This document shows positions 33,720-46,641 of a DNA stretch of 64,000 nucleotides, one piece after another (position 1 is the first letter of the stretch; each line of letters starts with the position of its first letter). Where the stretch lies: NCBI GenBank assembly GCA_016165875.1, contig JABBOT010000004.1, positions 13,765,672 to 13,829,671 of the forward strand. The letters run 5' to 3'. This DNA comes from Acanthopleura granulata. Lineage: Eukaryota > Mollusca > Polyplacophora > Chitonida > Chitonidae. The translations under genes were made by a program, and so were the position numbers. A model generated the notes under the pieces. That model had not been told where the DNA came from. It did no database searches and saw nothing but the letters and a program-made list of their open reading frames with translations.

Positions 33720-35150
33720 CCGACGTTAGGTGACGTCACACTAAATTGTTGACGACAAGGAATAAACTTAACTGGTGACTGACTATGACACCTGAGCTAA
33801 TATACCCTATTGTGAGGTCACACGGAAATGTTTACCGAGTTGTTAACACACGAACACAACTTGAAAAGCCCTACAAGTCATTATTGTCTTACAGAAAATA
33901 TATTTTTTATTATGAATATTGCTACAGCTAAAAATAGTATATATTTGAATAGGCGTCGGTAATTTCAGGTTCCGATATCAATGAAGACAAACAAAATTTT
34001 TATATCAGCTCTAAGCTCTACTGTCTTTAACGCTTTTCCCAATAAGCTTTCGGATGAACTGTCCCGCTGAACTGTTCACAGAACTGTTAATGGATCTTTT
34101 AACCGGTGTTTACGCCTTAAGCAGTACAAAATGGCGTGAAATGTTTTGACGTCAAATGACTGAGTTGTTAACTAGACTGTTAACAGAGCTATTTACTGGT
34201 TTTAAAGACTTAACCAATTGAAAAGGACAACTTTTTATACAGATACACACTGTTCATACTTGGTAATTAAACACATCTTTCCAAATGGTACAACATGGAG
34301 CCAAGAGTCTTGACATCCTGCACCAGGTATCGTCAAAATCAGCAGTTCACCCAATTGACTGATCTGTAAACCGGTATTAATACCTTATCCAATATACATG
34401 CTGATCTCAGACTTCATACACAAACATAAATTCACAAGGCGTACAAGTCATTTATTTCCTTAAAAATAAAAAAAATTAGTATGAAAGTAATATTACAGAT
34501 ACACATATTTGGTGCTTATAGCCCACTTTAAAAGGCGTGCAAAACGCTATCAATGATCTTTGCACCGACGTCAGATGAAGTCAACTGAGATTTTAATCCA
34601 ACCATTCACTGAGCTTTAAATGGTTTCAACGACTTTACCAGTATGTTGTAAGGTGACATCACACTGAATTGCTCTCTTTGTTTTACCTCTTGATCGGAGC
34701 TTTCACCTTGACCAATAAACGTAGAGATCTCATACTTAATACATAAACACCTCTATTCCAGCCCTACAAAACGGTGTTAAGTGTTTTGCTGTGCAATACA
34801 AGCCCTGAACTGTTGATATAGCTGTTATACAAACTGTTAGCTGGCATCTGTGCCGAAATCAACAGGCCTTCAGGTCTTATAATCGTTACACTAACACCAT
34901 TTGGCAAGCCTTACAAAACGGGGGTCAGCGTCAAACGAGGTCAAACTGAGTTGTTATCGGGTTATCGGATCTTGGTCTCCATATTGTACCAAGTGTTTAA
35001 GCAGCTACTGGCAGCAAAGACTTGCCTGCCAGAGATTTCACAGTTCAACAACGCCTAGATTCACCGATCCCCTTCGACAAGTCATTCATAAATGCAGTCT
35101 ACACTCTTCGAACTCGTTGTTCATGAACGAATTTGGTAAACTTTGCCCTT
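33720..35150 (+). repeat. older, degenerate satellite region
   Basis: Anchors such as CCCTACAAG (33868), AGTACAAAATGGCGTG (34124), GGCGTACAAGTC (34437), GGCGTGCAAAACG (34534), CCCTACAAAACGGTG (34757) and CCTTACAAAACGGGGG (34907) recur. They go with TGACGTCAAATGACTGAG-like and CTGTTAACAGAACTG-like phrases. CTCATACTTAATACATAAAC near 34727 resembles CATACTTGGTACATTAATG of the adjacent array, so the two may share an ancestor. Confidence 0.5.
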
Positions 35151-35813
35151 AAAGTATTCATCGTCTCGATTTATATTGATGAGTCAAACCCCCGACTTCC
35201 ACGAACTGACAGTTTTAACTTGGTTATGGGTTTCTTTTCCAATCATCCATTCACGTGAGGGATTTGATCACGTGACCAACTATCGTGACGTAACCGGTAT
35301 CAAGAAGTATCGTTATTTTCCAAGAAGAGAAAAGTCATTAAACCTTGAGTTCTGTGACTAGAGTAGCTCTGTTTCCATCTGCAAACGTGGAGTTCTGTAT
35401 TGTGTGGGTTTATGTTTAGCGCTCTGCACCTATCGGAGAATATTTGTTGTTTTTTTATAGTGCCAGAAGCCAAACGCCACCTCTCCCCTTCCTATATACT
35501 TCCGCGTAACACTGTATGTTAATTATGGAACAATCACAACCTCAAACATGTGAGTACCAATGGGCGAAATAGCTTCATTTATATGTGCTGTGCACGTAGT
35601 GTTGCGTCACAGCATCTTCGTCATGTTTCGTTAAAGTGGCTGATGGCAATAGGCAATATGGTCCTATTTCTGAGACGTTGAGTTTTGTTGTGGTGATTGG
35701 CATCACACTAAGTTTTCATGTGTCTTTGCGAGTTTAATGCAATGTTCCCAGCAAAACACTTTGTTTTTCCATTCATTATACTCTATTGTTTGGCTGTATT
35801 TTTTATTGTGTAG

Positions 35814-35916
35814 GATTAGCACGATCATTCTAAAAGGCAATCTGCGACTGCCATGGCCTGCAGACATTTACAGAAGAATATCCTACCATAATGACGCTAT
35901 TAGTAGTATTGTGCAA
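35814..35916 (+). CDS. candidate internal exon, unknown protein
   Basis: A very strong acceptor (TGGCTGTATTTTTTATTGTGTAG preceded by more pyrimidines) ends at 35813. The 103-nt exon closes at donor GTGCAA|GTAACC. With two incoming bases the frame gives 34 codons (including LRLPWPADIYRRISYHND) and stays open to 35985 if unspliced. Composition is protein-like. No neighbouring exon in matching phase was found within a few kb. Confidence 0.35.
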
Positions 35917-35985
35917 GTAACCAATGAAACTCGTATTTCGGCGAATAGCCTACAAGGCATAAAAATAGGCCTTGGCCAACTGTAA

Positions 35986-36956
35986 AATCCACATCTGCAG
36001 TTCTATTTCATTTGCTCCATAGGTAGAAATTTGTAGGTTTGATGCACAAGGTGCAATTCAAAATAGAAAGAACCAAGTTGGTTTGTACTGAAATGGTGCG
36101 ATCAATGGTCGATGGCTTATTGATATCCTGTCATTATTCAGAGAAACAGGTGTTGGGATCCACCACCTACTTAAACACTCTCAGCCTGGGCTGATTAAGG
36201 CGCACTGATGAGGCCAGATCAGGGCTGATTTTGCTGAGCTGTTCAATCTTCATGACCAGGAATTCCGCAGAAACCTTAAGACAAATTCTGTGTCGCTTTC
36301 GTTGACTAAAGATCCACTGCAGGCTATGGATAACGTCATTTAGCTGAAACAGATACCATGGCAACAACTTCACATCTTGAAAAAAAAATTATAAAACATC
36401 GTTTCGCGACTTATATTTAATAGCAGTTGAGATTACATATAAAGTAATCCATGTACCTTTCCCACAGTTATTGTTTTAATAAGACCTGTTCCAAAATCCG
36501 TACATTGCAATTTGTAGCAAGTGCATTTTATTTATGTCCAAATATGAAAGAATCCATTACAAATTTCGTATTACCTGAAGGAATTCCGTCATAACTTCAC
36601 TGAAATAAAAACGCTATGTGGATCTAAAGCAATATTTCACCTTTAATGGGTTGTTACCTTTAAATTAAAACCAGAAAGACTGACAAGGTAACATCATACC
36701 TTCATAAATCACATTTAATATTATGCAAGTGAGTGTAGGTCTGTAGGTATATGAGAGCATGTGAAATACAGAACAGAAGCCTTAGCTGGTCAAGCCTTCT
36801 GAACATCCTTGTGTCGATACCACTAAAGCAGACATGCTGGGTGCAAAACACATTTTGTTCATGTTGCTCTTGTAACCGCGATGTTCCGGGAGCGACATCC
36901 AATACATTGTTACACTAATCAATAGAGCGCGTTTGTCAAGTCTGCATGTGCTGCAG
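35986..36956. other. no supported feature
   Basis: Unremarkable AT-rich sequence. Minus-strand frames at 36167-36373 and 36702-36976 have no splice context. Confidence 0.3.
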
Positions 36957-37131
36957 TGGAAGTCCCTTTTCGACACCTGTCCGACTCACAGTGTGTGGTA
37001 AAATGCCAGGGCCTACAAATTGCAAATGGCACGTTCGTCGTCGCCAAGGGGGAACCTGGCCGGTCTTTCCAGGAGTAGATTATTGCCAGATCAGAGAATG
37101 CCATCCTTCAATTGGACCCAAGGGTTCCTAA
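36957..37131 (+). CDS. weak candidate terminal exon, Cys/Gly/Pro-rich
   Basis: After CATGTGCTGCAG (36956) a frame runs 57 codons to TAA with CGKMPGPTNCKWHVRRR and GVDYCQIRECHPS, a spacing that could suit a disulphide-rich extracellular module. The opposite strand and another + frame are open over much of the same segment, so coding direction is uncertain. The block is richer in G+C than its surroundings. Confidence 0.2.
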
Positions 37132-39174
37132 ATAATAGAGAACTCCGGCATTCCCCTGTCTTAATTAAATACACAGCAACTAATATCTGACGCATAAAGA
37201 CATTTGTTGGAGTGTTCCTATGTAGCCATCATCTGAAAGTGTCCATGCAGATATTGCAATTGGGCATTTCCAGACATACCTGGTATATTTTACCGTTTTA
37301 ATGCTACCTGGATATTTTGCTTTGCATTTTCTGCCATTTACAAACCGGTGATATAAAAAGAATAAAAAAACTGGCTGGTGATAATAAAATAAGACAAAAC
37401 CCACTGGTGACAGTAAAATGAGTCCAATTTAATTAATCCGGACGGAGTGATGTCAGCGCAAAACATATACCAGAACCGACTGAGAGGTGTAATCGCACAA
37501 AGCGTATTACAGCTCTCCCCAACGGTTGTAGGGGTTTGTCAGATAAAAATAATCCGCCTACATTACTCGTATTTTCTTACGACACACAGTTCTACAAGCA
37601 GACATGAAATTATACAGCATTTACGTACAGGTGTCAGGATCAAATCACGACACATTTCTTTTGACAGAATGAAGGGATTTTTATCTGACATAAAGATACA
37701 TGTGTGTCGTCATATCCACCAAATTAGTTGAAGTGCAGAGTAGATTTTAATGCAACTCACTCCAGATCAAAGGATTCAGTTCCCTTGGGATGTCGAGACT
37801 GTAAGCAAAATGGCCACATGACGTTTTAAACACATTTATGGACAGAATAATTTCACGAGGGACCTAAGATAAACTCAAGCGGTAGCGCTTGACACGAGAC
37901 AACCAGCGACTTTGTTTTATGTTCGGTCCTGTGAAACACAATCTTTCCAATGAAATAGAGATTGATTTTGTAAATAGCAGTAGGCAGTTGTGACAAGAAA
38001 TCCCTTAAGTTTATGATTGATCAACTTTTAGAAGCATGTAGAAAGTGGGCGTGACAAGGCAACTGTTACGAGCTGTAGGACACAAGGCGAAATGGATTCT
38101 GTTGACCGTCCCCAGAAACGCCATAGTATGAGTAATTCACCATAACATATTACTATTTATCTCTAATTAACGTCATTGGTTCCCGTCAGTTTTAACTTTA
38201 ATGTCACTACGGACACAGTGTCGGCGATTTCGAGTGGCTTATGTCCCTGGAAAGGTTGTAGTGCTCTTTTGTGATGATACAAGCTGGCGCCGGGTTCTTT
38301 CACGCCTATTGATTCCATCCCTCTCTTCAAATTCCACTGCTCTCACTCAAAGTTGTTTTCTTTTGTTTCGCGCTCAGTTGTCGATCTTTTCTCAGTTGCG
38401 GGGGCTCCTTTAACTAGCTAACATAAAAACTGCATTGGTTGTTTCTGACCTAAGCAGTCTGTCATATTGCGTTGTCAATTAACCGAGGCGTCAATCTACA
38501 TGAATCAAACTGTTTCAAGACTAAAGATTTTTTCGGGGAATTAATTTGAATCACAAAATAATCACCAATCAATCAAATAGTTGTAATAGTTAAAGAGTGT
38601 AATGAACTAAAAGTTTGAATGATTGGAGTTAAATGTCGTAAGCTTCTTTACTTCACCTCTGCCCTGTAGCCAAGTTATTTTCAAAGATGGATACTGGAAT
38701 AAAGTGAGATGTAGAAGTCGGAGAGATTGTACTGCAGGCACAAGGAACAACCCCACCATAACGTGGATGATAATAGCGTAAAAAATTGCGTTAAAGTGCC
38801 ACTCTGGTCACAACAGAAACTGCATAAAAATATTAAATTGTATGATAGACCAACCTGACATTAGTGTTCAAAAGGACTTTCGCTGAATGCCTCTATTTAA
38901 CATATATGACTACAGATTCCATAGGAAACAAAATCTTCGACTCTATCCTTACAATTTTCCTGGTGTGAGGTGATAATATTCCATATATTGACGTCGAATC
39001 AGGCAGATGTGACGTCGAATAAGGCATCTGTGCTGGAAAGACGTCAAGAGCGTTTCAAAAGGGAGCGTCATTTGTTGACCTTATGTGTTCGTGCATGACC
39101 GCACACCAGGCAAAGCTGAATTGACGGAAAACTTTTGTCTCCGTGTTCTCTGATGAAACGTTGTAAGGCTACGA
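37132..39174. other. no supported feature
   Basis: Frames at 37447-37731 and 38201-38413 on + are open but without splice or compositional support. No repeats recognised. Confidence 0.3.
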
Positions 39175-39488
39175 CTATCGGAGAGTAAAAGTGGTAAACA
39201 AATGGCCTTGTTCAACTCTCAGATAGCGATACGCCTTACACAAGATCAAACAAGAAACACGAAGATCCTTGACTAAGTTCAGTACATATATTTGAACAAA
39301 ATAGATAAATAGTACAACTGACAATAATATACGAAAACAATACAGATGATTACAAAAAAAATATATAGTTCCTTGCTGGTGACAGCTTCCAAATGCGAAA
39401 GAGATATTCCGGCTTCCAAAGGGAAGACAGTCCACGTAAATACAGAATCCACAGTCCATGTTAATTCTCAAATCGGAGGATGACCGTC
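39175..39488 (-). CDS. weak candidate exon, cysteine- and aromatic-rich
   Basis: Minus-strand acceptor GTTTGTCACTTACAG ends at 39489, followed by a 103-codon open frame to TGA at 39175. The first part is Cys-rich (NMDCGFCIYVDCLPFGS). The middle turns hydrophobic and AT-rich, which reads more like non-coding sequence. A short exon ending early in this stretch is possible. Confidence 0.2.
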
Positions 39489-40842
39489 CTGTAAGTGACA
39501 AACAACACAGGGCACGGTACACCGATTATGGTATATATCCAACTCCCGGCAAGGTGCAACTTTCCTGGGCAGGCGGGTTGACAATAGCGTCCATATGTTT
39601 CAGTCCTCGGAAATATGTAGAGTCACTTTCAGGGTAAACTCGGAAACGTACGTAATCGCACAAAGAGACAATGAGCGATAAAAGCTTCAAAAGAACGTCT
39701 CAAACCAAATAGCAAGTGGCGAAACACAAGCTCACAAACTGCTACGAACAGAAAAATGGATTACAAAATAACATCTGGAATGGCGTGAAAGAGGCTATCT
39801 CCAAATCCAACAAAATCGTTCAAAGAGACGAGAGTAAATATGACTGATGTAACGTTAACATTAGGAAGACTGCTCTCAAGTGAACATAAGTTAAATAACT
39901 GCGAGCTTTACAACTTCGTCGCTCATGTTTATTAACTAACCTAAAGAAAATTCTGGATGGTTTGTTCATAAACATGTTTACAATATGGGTACATCTTTCC
40001 AGAATGTAAGCTCCATGTACAATGACACGAAACTCATAAACACACAAGCCTTGAAAACACCCGACTGAATTCCAGTGCAGGCTACAATGTACGCAGAGAA
40101 AAAATGTAGGTCAGACACAGACTCGGTCAGCATGAAAACAAGTAACAAAATACAATCCAATATCTTAAGGACGGGGTACGTAACGAACGTACAACATCGG
40201 CTTTAATACACCGCAATGTTTTTACAATTCAGGAAAGCAATTCAGACTTTCTCACTCTTTATCATTTCTACTTGCTTTTTAAGACACAGATAATCTGACA
40301 CCAAAGTAGTCCTTTAAATGCAGAATGCATACTGTAAGTACTAAGATCAAACTCCTTTTACATGCATACATTTATCTGGAAAAATGTTGCTTGCATTGCA
40401 TTTTGAAACGATGTAAATATAAGTTTACTGCTACACAATGCCCCACAGTACATGTATGTAGCCATGACCTATATGTGGTTTCCAGATAGCGAAAGCCTCC
40501 GAGGAACATCAGCATGAAGCAATTTTGTAAAAATTGATGAGAGGCACACATACGGTTTTAAGCAACAGCTTACAAGAAAAACAGTATCAAGATATTTTTC
40601 TGTAAGTCGTATCAGATCTTTAAATACGCTCGTGATATTGGTAAATACTCAAGCCGTAGACCTGTTCCCCCAAAAGATTTTCATGACAGCTTCCATAATT
40701 TTCATGCCCAAAGGCACCCAGTTTGTTCAAATTTGACCTTAAGGAATGTACAATATTATAAATTGTTATAATATCGTTATAATATAGGTGCTGTGCACGT
40801 AAGATTTGGTACAAGTGTGCATACGGTATAACATGACACAAA
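39489..40842. other. no supported feature
   Basis: Mixed sequence with a slightly G+C-richer start (39530-39760). No exon, repeat or RNA gene recognised. Confidence 0.3.
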
Positions 40843-41010
40843 AATTATTTATTTGATTGGTGTTTTAGGCCTACGCCGTACTCAAGAATGTGGTTAGCAT
40901 TACCCTCAACCGTCCGTAGGTCGCTGTCAGGCCTTCCCACTTACTACCGGAGTGGAAGTCAGTATGAGCTGAAACCTTACAGTTTCTGTTTCTTTCAATG
41001 GATGCAATTT
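40843..41010 (-). repeat. SINE copy with internal deletion
   Basis: TTATTTATTTGATTGGTGTT, then ACGCCGTACTCAAGAATG, then directly CCTCAACCGTCCGTAGGT, GGCCTTCCCACTTACTACCG and AGTCAGTATGAGCTG. The central CAGCATTATGATGGGAGG block is missing. Minus orientation, like most copies here. Confidence 0.75.
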
Positions 41011-42533
41011 GTTTCGGTAAGCAGAGCGTTATCCTATATATCTAAATGGCTTAAAAAGTTTGGTCACCCACCCACTCATGAAAGCTTGCCGATGCGTGGA
41101 GTTGTACGCGTAAAGTAGTTAACGATGGGTTGTAGCTTCCTTGGTATTTAGTAATAATTCATGACAGCTGAGTACTGCCATCCTGGTGGGAATTGAGCAA
41201 GTGGATGCCCACAATTCTCATGGACACGGTCTCCAAGACCCTATTGGGATAAATTTAATGATATATCGCGCATTTTTTATCAATGTAAGATGAGACGATA
41301 AGATAGAACAGGATTCTCTATTGGCAAACATATTCCAACGAATCACAAATAAGTTAATTTTAAAAAATCCACAAACTGAAATTGTAAGACAGTTATTGCC
41401 TTTGGCTTATCACGTATATGTGCCGCGTAAGCTATGAGTTAAATGGAAAAAGCTGTAAATCTGAACGATTTATGCTGAGGTAGCCATAGTGTTTTAGCAT
41501 CTAAAAAGTAATATGAAACAAAATCCATTTTCTCTGCTTGGTAAATTGAATACTGGTACAAAGTAGGTTTATATCGAACGATATGTTGCGCTTCAATCTA
41601 ACACACCTTGCGCATCTATACAGCCTCACGACTATATCCATGGAATACTGCGCCTCTGCAGACTCCGGTTGTCATGTTTCTTCATCACCGAGGCACTATC
41701 AGGCTATATCCAGAGCAGGTTGGGTCAGCTTGATATTTGTTACACGTAGGCCTAAGCTAAAAGGATTAATGCAGATTTACCCTTAAATAAAGTGAAAAAT
41801 TTATTATTATTTTCTAAAAACACCATACATAGCTTATAGCTGGACAAGTTACAGCATTATAAAAATACCCGTCTATCCCTAAACCGTATAACAATAACAG
41901 CAAATGCTGAAATCCAGCCTCTTGAAGTTTTGCTTTTTTCAAAAAATATGTTTAGAAGTTTGTCAAATATTTAGGGAGGTATGGATGTTTTTCTCCTATA
42001 AACCTAACTGCAGTCTTTTGAAATAAACTTAAGTACGACATAAAACACGACACAAAATAAATTTTGCGATGTGTCATGGGAGTTTTAAAATCAGACCGTT
42101 GAGTACAAAGAACATTATTACCATTGATCCGGCTCTTAGATAAGCCTTTTTCATGCTCTTTGATGGATTTTAATAGTTGAAGTGGAATCCATGGCGGCCA
42201 AAGGCGAAACTGTTTTTACTCCGACTGATGAGCCCATTTTGACTTGCATTATTTATTCAAAATATCTGATACGAACTATTAGTCTTTCAGGCATGTAGAG
42301 AATATATGTGCGGATATTGATTTAAGAGAGCTACAGAGAGCTGGCGTATCCTGTGGAAGCTGGTCATTTCACACTTTTCATTCCTGCAAGATGCTAGACT
42401 TAAGCTAGACGAATAATAGTTAACTTATCAAGGCACTATGGTTAATGACTAACTGCGGGATAAGCTTACACTTACTGTGAAAGCAGAAAGCGTAGCTACC
42501 ACAAGGCGAACAAACACTGACAACAACCGGGAT
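41011..42533. other. no supported feature
   Basis: AT-rich sequence; the + frame at 41583-41786 lacks support. Nothing else seen. Confidence 0.3.
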
Positions 42534-42622
42534 CCAAGAGTTCTCGGTATCTCGAGGATGCGTCTGCCAAGTTTATCGTGTCCCTCTGTGGGCGGTTTAA
42601 AAAAACCGCGGAAACTCTTGGA
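42534..42622. other. nested inverted repeats
   Basis: An outer 9-bp perfect inverted pair (CCAAGAGTT at 42534, AACTCTTGG near 42613) encloses a tight 7-bp perfect hairpin, GCGGTTT (42592-42598) and AAACCGC (42603-42609), with a 4-base A loop. It lies in a CpG-normal, G+C-richer patch (42480-42680). Function unknown. Confidence 0.5.
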
Positions 42623-43083
42623 ATTAGAACATTAGCCGTGGAAAGCATGTAACGCTCACGCCATATTGCATAGCGACTGTTGATAGCCGGGAATAGCTGA
42701 TTATTCAGAACCAGAGATTTGCTTTTCTTTTGAATTTAAGAAAGCTTGGATACAAGGTACATACGGCTTGTTGAGCTTTTGACATAAAATTGTCTCATTG
42801 ACTGATTTAATTATTGTAGAAAAGTCTTAATGAATGGATAATTTTCCTGAAGCTGTAACCAATTCCAGGCTCTCCCTTAATCTTGTCAGCTGTTTTCACG
42901 ACAGAATTCTGATCAACCATCAACCTAACACAATTGCATCAATCACTACTTTAATCAGTCAGTGGTTAATTCATGCACAGAAGGCATTATAAACTACATA
43001 TGAACCTTCTCAACTAAGGAACTATTCAAGCCGTCAGAAATGTACACCAATGGTCCGGGTGATCAGTCAATCTATCGGACAAC

Positions 43084-43127
43084 TATATAAGCACCCACCC
43101 GAGCACTTCACTACTCGTGTGGCCAAT
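43084..43127 (+). promoter_or_regulatory. TATA-type core promoter candidate
   Basis: TATATAAG at 43084-43091 is followed 26 bp later by an initiator-like TTCACTAC with A at 43110, and by CCAAT at 43123-43127. Spacing fits a pol II TATA/Inr pair. It is about 0.5 kb upstream of the exon candidate at 43639 on the same strand. Confidence 0.35.
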
Positions 43128-43638
43128 CAGAAACTAATCAATGCCCTACAACGGCTATACTGCTAGATCAAACTGTTAAAGTTTACTGTTGCTAACTGAG
43201 AGGTTTCAACCACAGCGATTCCAATCGTTCCGCATTTGTGCCCACCTCAGTCGGGATAAAGGAAACCTGTAGTGATCTGGACACTAAATAGGACTGTTAG
43301 CGCGGCCATATCTCAACGTGTATACCTTACAGTAATTCGCCTAACCAATAATCCCTTAATTGGTTTAATAATCTTTCATAATATTCAAATGGTAAAGACA
43401 TGATGCCAAAGACATTGCACGTGCATGGTACTCCGAGGAATGCAATTCCTAGCCGTTACAAGCAATATAGCGGTTGTATTTCAACTTTCGTTTACTTTTA
43501 GTACCCAGCTGAACATGCCATAAGCTTTAGAACATCGGTTTATCGGTAATAATCCATGTTGTTGCTCCGGTGCATTGATGGATTTTAAAGACAGGTGTCC
43601 ATTTTTTATCAATTCACGGAGAGCTACATTTACTTCAG

Positions 43639-43785
43639 AGACAAAGAGGCAGATTTAAATTCATCCCAGAAGATGCCAGAAGACAGCGCCCAGTCCTCAT
43701 ATAGTGCTATTTGGGATACACATTTTCGAGCGAATGCTTATTGTTGTATGAAGCGAAGCTCTCAAATCCAAAAGGAAACGTTTAG
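43639..43785 (+). CDS. candidate internal exon, unknown protein
   Basis: Acceptor GCTACATTTACTTCAG ends at 43638 and donor TTTAG|GTAAAAG begins at 43786, giving a 147-nt exon. Only the frame with two incoming bases is open throughout: 48 codons plus AG. The peptide is hydrophilic (DKEADLNSSQKMPEDSAQSS) with a Cys pair (AYCCMKR). In another frame a TAG falls mid-exon. Paired consensus splice sites around a single fully open frame make this the best + strand exon candidate. Family unknown. The promoter candidate at 43.08 kb could serve it. Confidence 0.4.
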
Positions 43786-46641
43786 GTAAAAGCATTGATA
43801 AGTTTTTCATGTTTTTTAATCCCAATTTTCCAGGCACATAAACGCTTGAATTAACGTAGAATGACAAAGGTTTTCTTTGACCAAGATTATGAGACTCCAA
43901 AGTTTCATGGTTATTAATGGCTATAAATAAGTTGAACCGATTAACATTAATCACACACTATTTTCCGGAATTGCAATGTGTTCCATGTTTATTTTTGAAG
44001 ATTCAACTGTTTTTTCATGAAAAAATCAACCCATGTATGACAACACAAGTTTCTTGACACGGAGGAATTGTATCGTGTGTCGAATGCTTAAATGGTTGCT
44101 ATCTTGTACTTTATAATGTCGACCATGAAGTTGTTCAACTTTATTTGCTTGTTGTGTACAGATGTTTATAAATCTTTACACCTCCCGCCCCCCCCCCCAA
44201 TTTTAAGTTATACTTAAATCAGAAAGACGTGAAAGGATTAATACTGAATGCATGCATTTACCTATGAACTGACTGCTGAGCACTGAAAATTTCTTCGCAA
44301 AACAATCACATGAACCGACTCTCCTCTCTGCTCCATTGTCTCAAGGTTTAGCTGTATGTTGGTGATTCTTATGGTGTGCAGAAATGAACTGTTCCCCTAT
44401 TTCTTTATGACACTTGCTATCAAGGACAAATAAGGCCATTTCAAAATAAAATCATTGCCTCAAGGTGGTTTGATAATTTTTCTGAAATACAAAGTGATGA
44501 AGTCAAACAACAAAATGACAAATTTCCTCCACCTGATGTGTCTAAATTAATGATGAATGTTTACACGGTACCTGTTGATCGGTAGATTTTGATATAGATT
44601 TTACCACAAAACTCAGTTACTGAGAGCGAGTCCTCCTCCCACTCCCACCTCCTATAAACCACAGGTTCATGTCAAGGTTGGTGACGTTTTAATGCTATTT
44701 ACTTCCCTTTACAAGCTTACACAGGAAACAAAAGTTTGAACGTGATCTCATTTTGGAACCACTTAAATGTTTGTCTGTCTGCATACGTATAAACCCTTCT
44801 GCTATGTTTAACGTAAAATGTCCGACGAACTAAAAAGAAAAAAATTAGTGTGTGCATATGATTCAGAACCTGTACTGCCCCCGTTGGTCTTATTTTTGAC
44901 GCGGTTGTGGCTATTTTTTTAATACAGCAATATTATATGTTTTACTGCACTTATTTTATATTGATGCTTGCAGGGGTGCATTGTCCAAAATGCCGGGAGA
45001 GAGGGAATATTGGATCCTCCGATTTTTTTGCAGTGTGAAGATTGCTCACAGAGGAATTTCAGGAATTTATTCAGTTATATCGTGATAATTTGTTTTAGGG
45101 GCTTCAGTTCTAGTTAATGTTTTTCTGTTTAAACTCGAAAATCCAGCACTTCTTTTATAGCCGCATGCAACTTTCTTCCTTGTATTGTAAATGTATCCTC
45201 ATGCCGTGCATAAAAATGCCTTGTAAATGAACAGTAGAATTTGCTTCTCATGCAGTCTGGATATCCAAACCCGAAAAACCTCATCAATTTTCCACTTAGA
45301 GATGAAACGCGGAGATAAAGCAAGCTCATATGTCTGATGCAAGTCCCTGAGGCCGCAAACGAAACCACCACCTCGCCTCTCGAAGACTTACACTCACGGA
45401 AGAGCATTTAGATTATAACCCTAACGTTTATTTGATGCCTTGCTGTATTAACATGTAGCAAATTGAATGCCAGAACCGGGTAAAACTGGCCAGAGGAGCA
45501 ATTATCTAACACGACACGGCTTTATAGCGTTCGTAAAAGTGGGAATAATCAGCAGTTCTACGCTTACTTTAAGCTCCGTGCCATTCACATGAATATGTAA
45601 CCTTGTACATGTTATATATATAAGACTAGTTCAGCCACATTCTACAGATTTTACACGCTCCAAATAATGTGTAGAGCTGATGGGTTCGAAATGATGAAGT
45701 TTAGGTTGAGTCAAACATGAACGAAGAAGATCTAGTGTACTAACAGTATAGAATGAATCGTTGCATGGAATTCACATGTACATGCTTGTTTTCATGTCTG
45801 AGAATGAACCCTTCTACGGCGACCATTCTGTATACATATTAACGATCCCGATTGAGTGGACCAACTGAGACACTGGTCTACGTCACTGAGAGATATTTCC
45901 CGGGAATACCTCCGTAAGACATGCACTCACCAATACAAATGAGGGCAGAAAATGATATTCGAGATGCTGACCAGAAATTCAATTTAAGGAAGGCACATGT
46001 GTTTTACCAAGAGCTGTGAGGCCTGTACATGTGAGAGGATAGCAGTAGGCAGGCGAGAAACAGTGGACAAATGTCCACGGGTAACCTCATAACAGCACGA
46101 GTCCAGCGAGAAGGCATCTGACCACACCGGTATAGGTGTATAGGTCTGCCATGCCGGGTACTACGGGTACTTCTGGTCCAGAGCAACTCATCACTCCCAA
46201 GAGCAATTCTTGGAAGCCGTTTGACGATAGTTCTTTCTGAATGCACGAAGACATCCGTCTTCCCTCCGATCCCAGAAGACCCGTCACAAGACACGGCTTG
46301 CACTTAAGGACACAGTGGCGTCAAATCTGAACGGCTTTAATTGCAGAGTCCAAGTCGGAATAACATTATCCGACATTTTGACAAGGATTAGATGTATTTT
46401 GTGCCCTCTGGAAATGTTCGAAAGTCCTTTGAGGTAGCGGAATCAAATATGGCTTACATGCCATCGAGAATTGATGAAACCCTGAAGTAGGTTTTTAGAG
46501 AAAAGTCGGTTTAAAATGACACAAGAAAGAACTTTTTGGAAAATGTGTTTTAGGATTACGTGGCGAATTTTGCCTGAGGCACGATTACTTGTGCAGTTCA
46601 TGTGTTTTTATTACAATCTCCAATTATTATAACGATATCCA
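43786..46641. other. no firm feature; C11 run and two weak minus-strand frames
   Basis: A C11 homopolymer sits at 44188-44198. Minus-strand frames at 45129-45407 (ending KLHAAIKEVLDF) and 46004-46303 are open for 92 and 99 codons. The second is in a G+C-richer patch, where another minus frame (46087-46287) is also open. None has clear splice boundaries. Confidence 0.3.

Noticed and set aside
44259..44345. Minus-strand ATG in good context followed by 24 codons and TAG|GTAAATG
   Set aside because: The frame stops exactly at the putative donor, so the coding and splice signals conflict.
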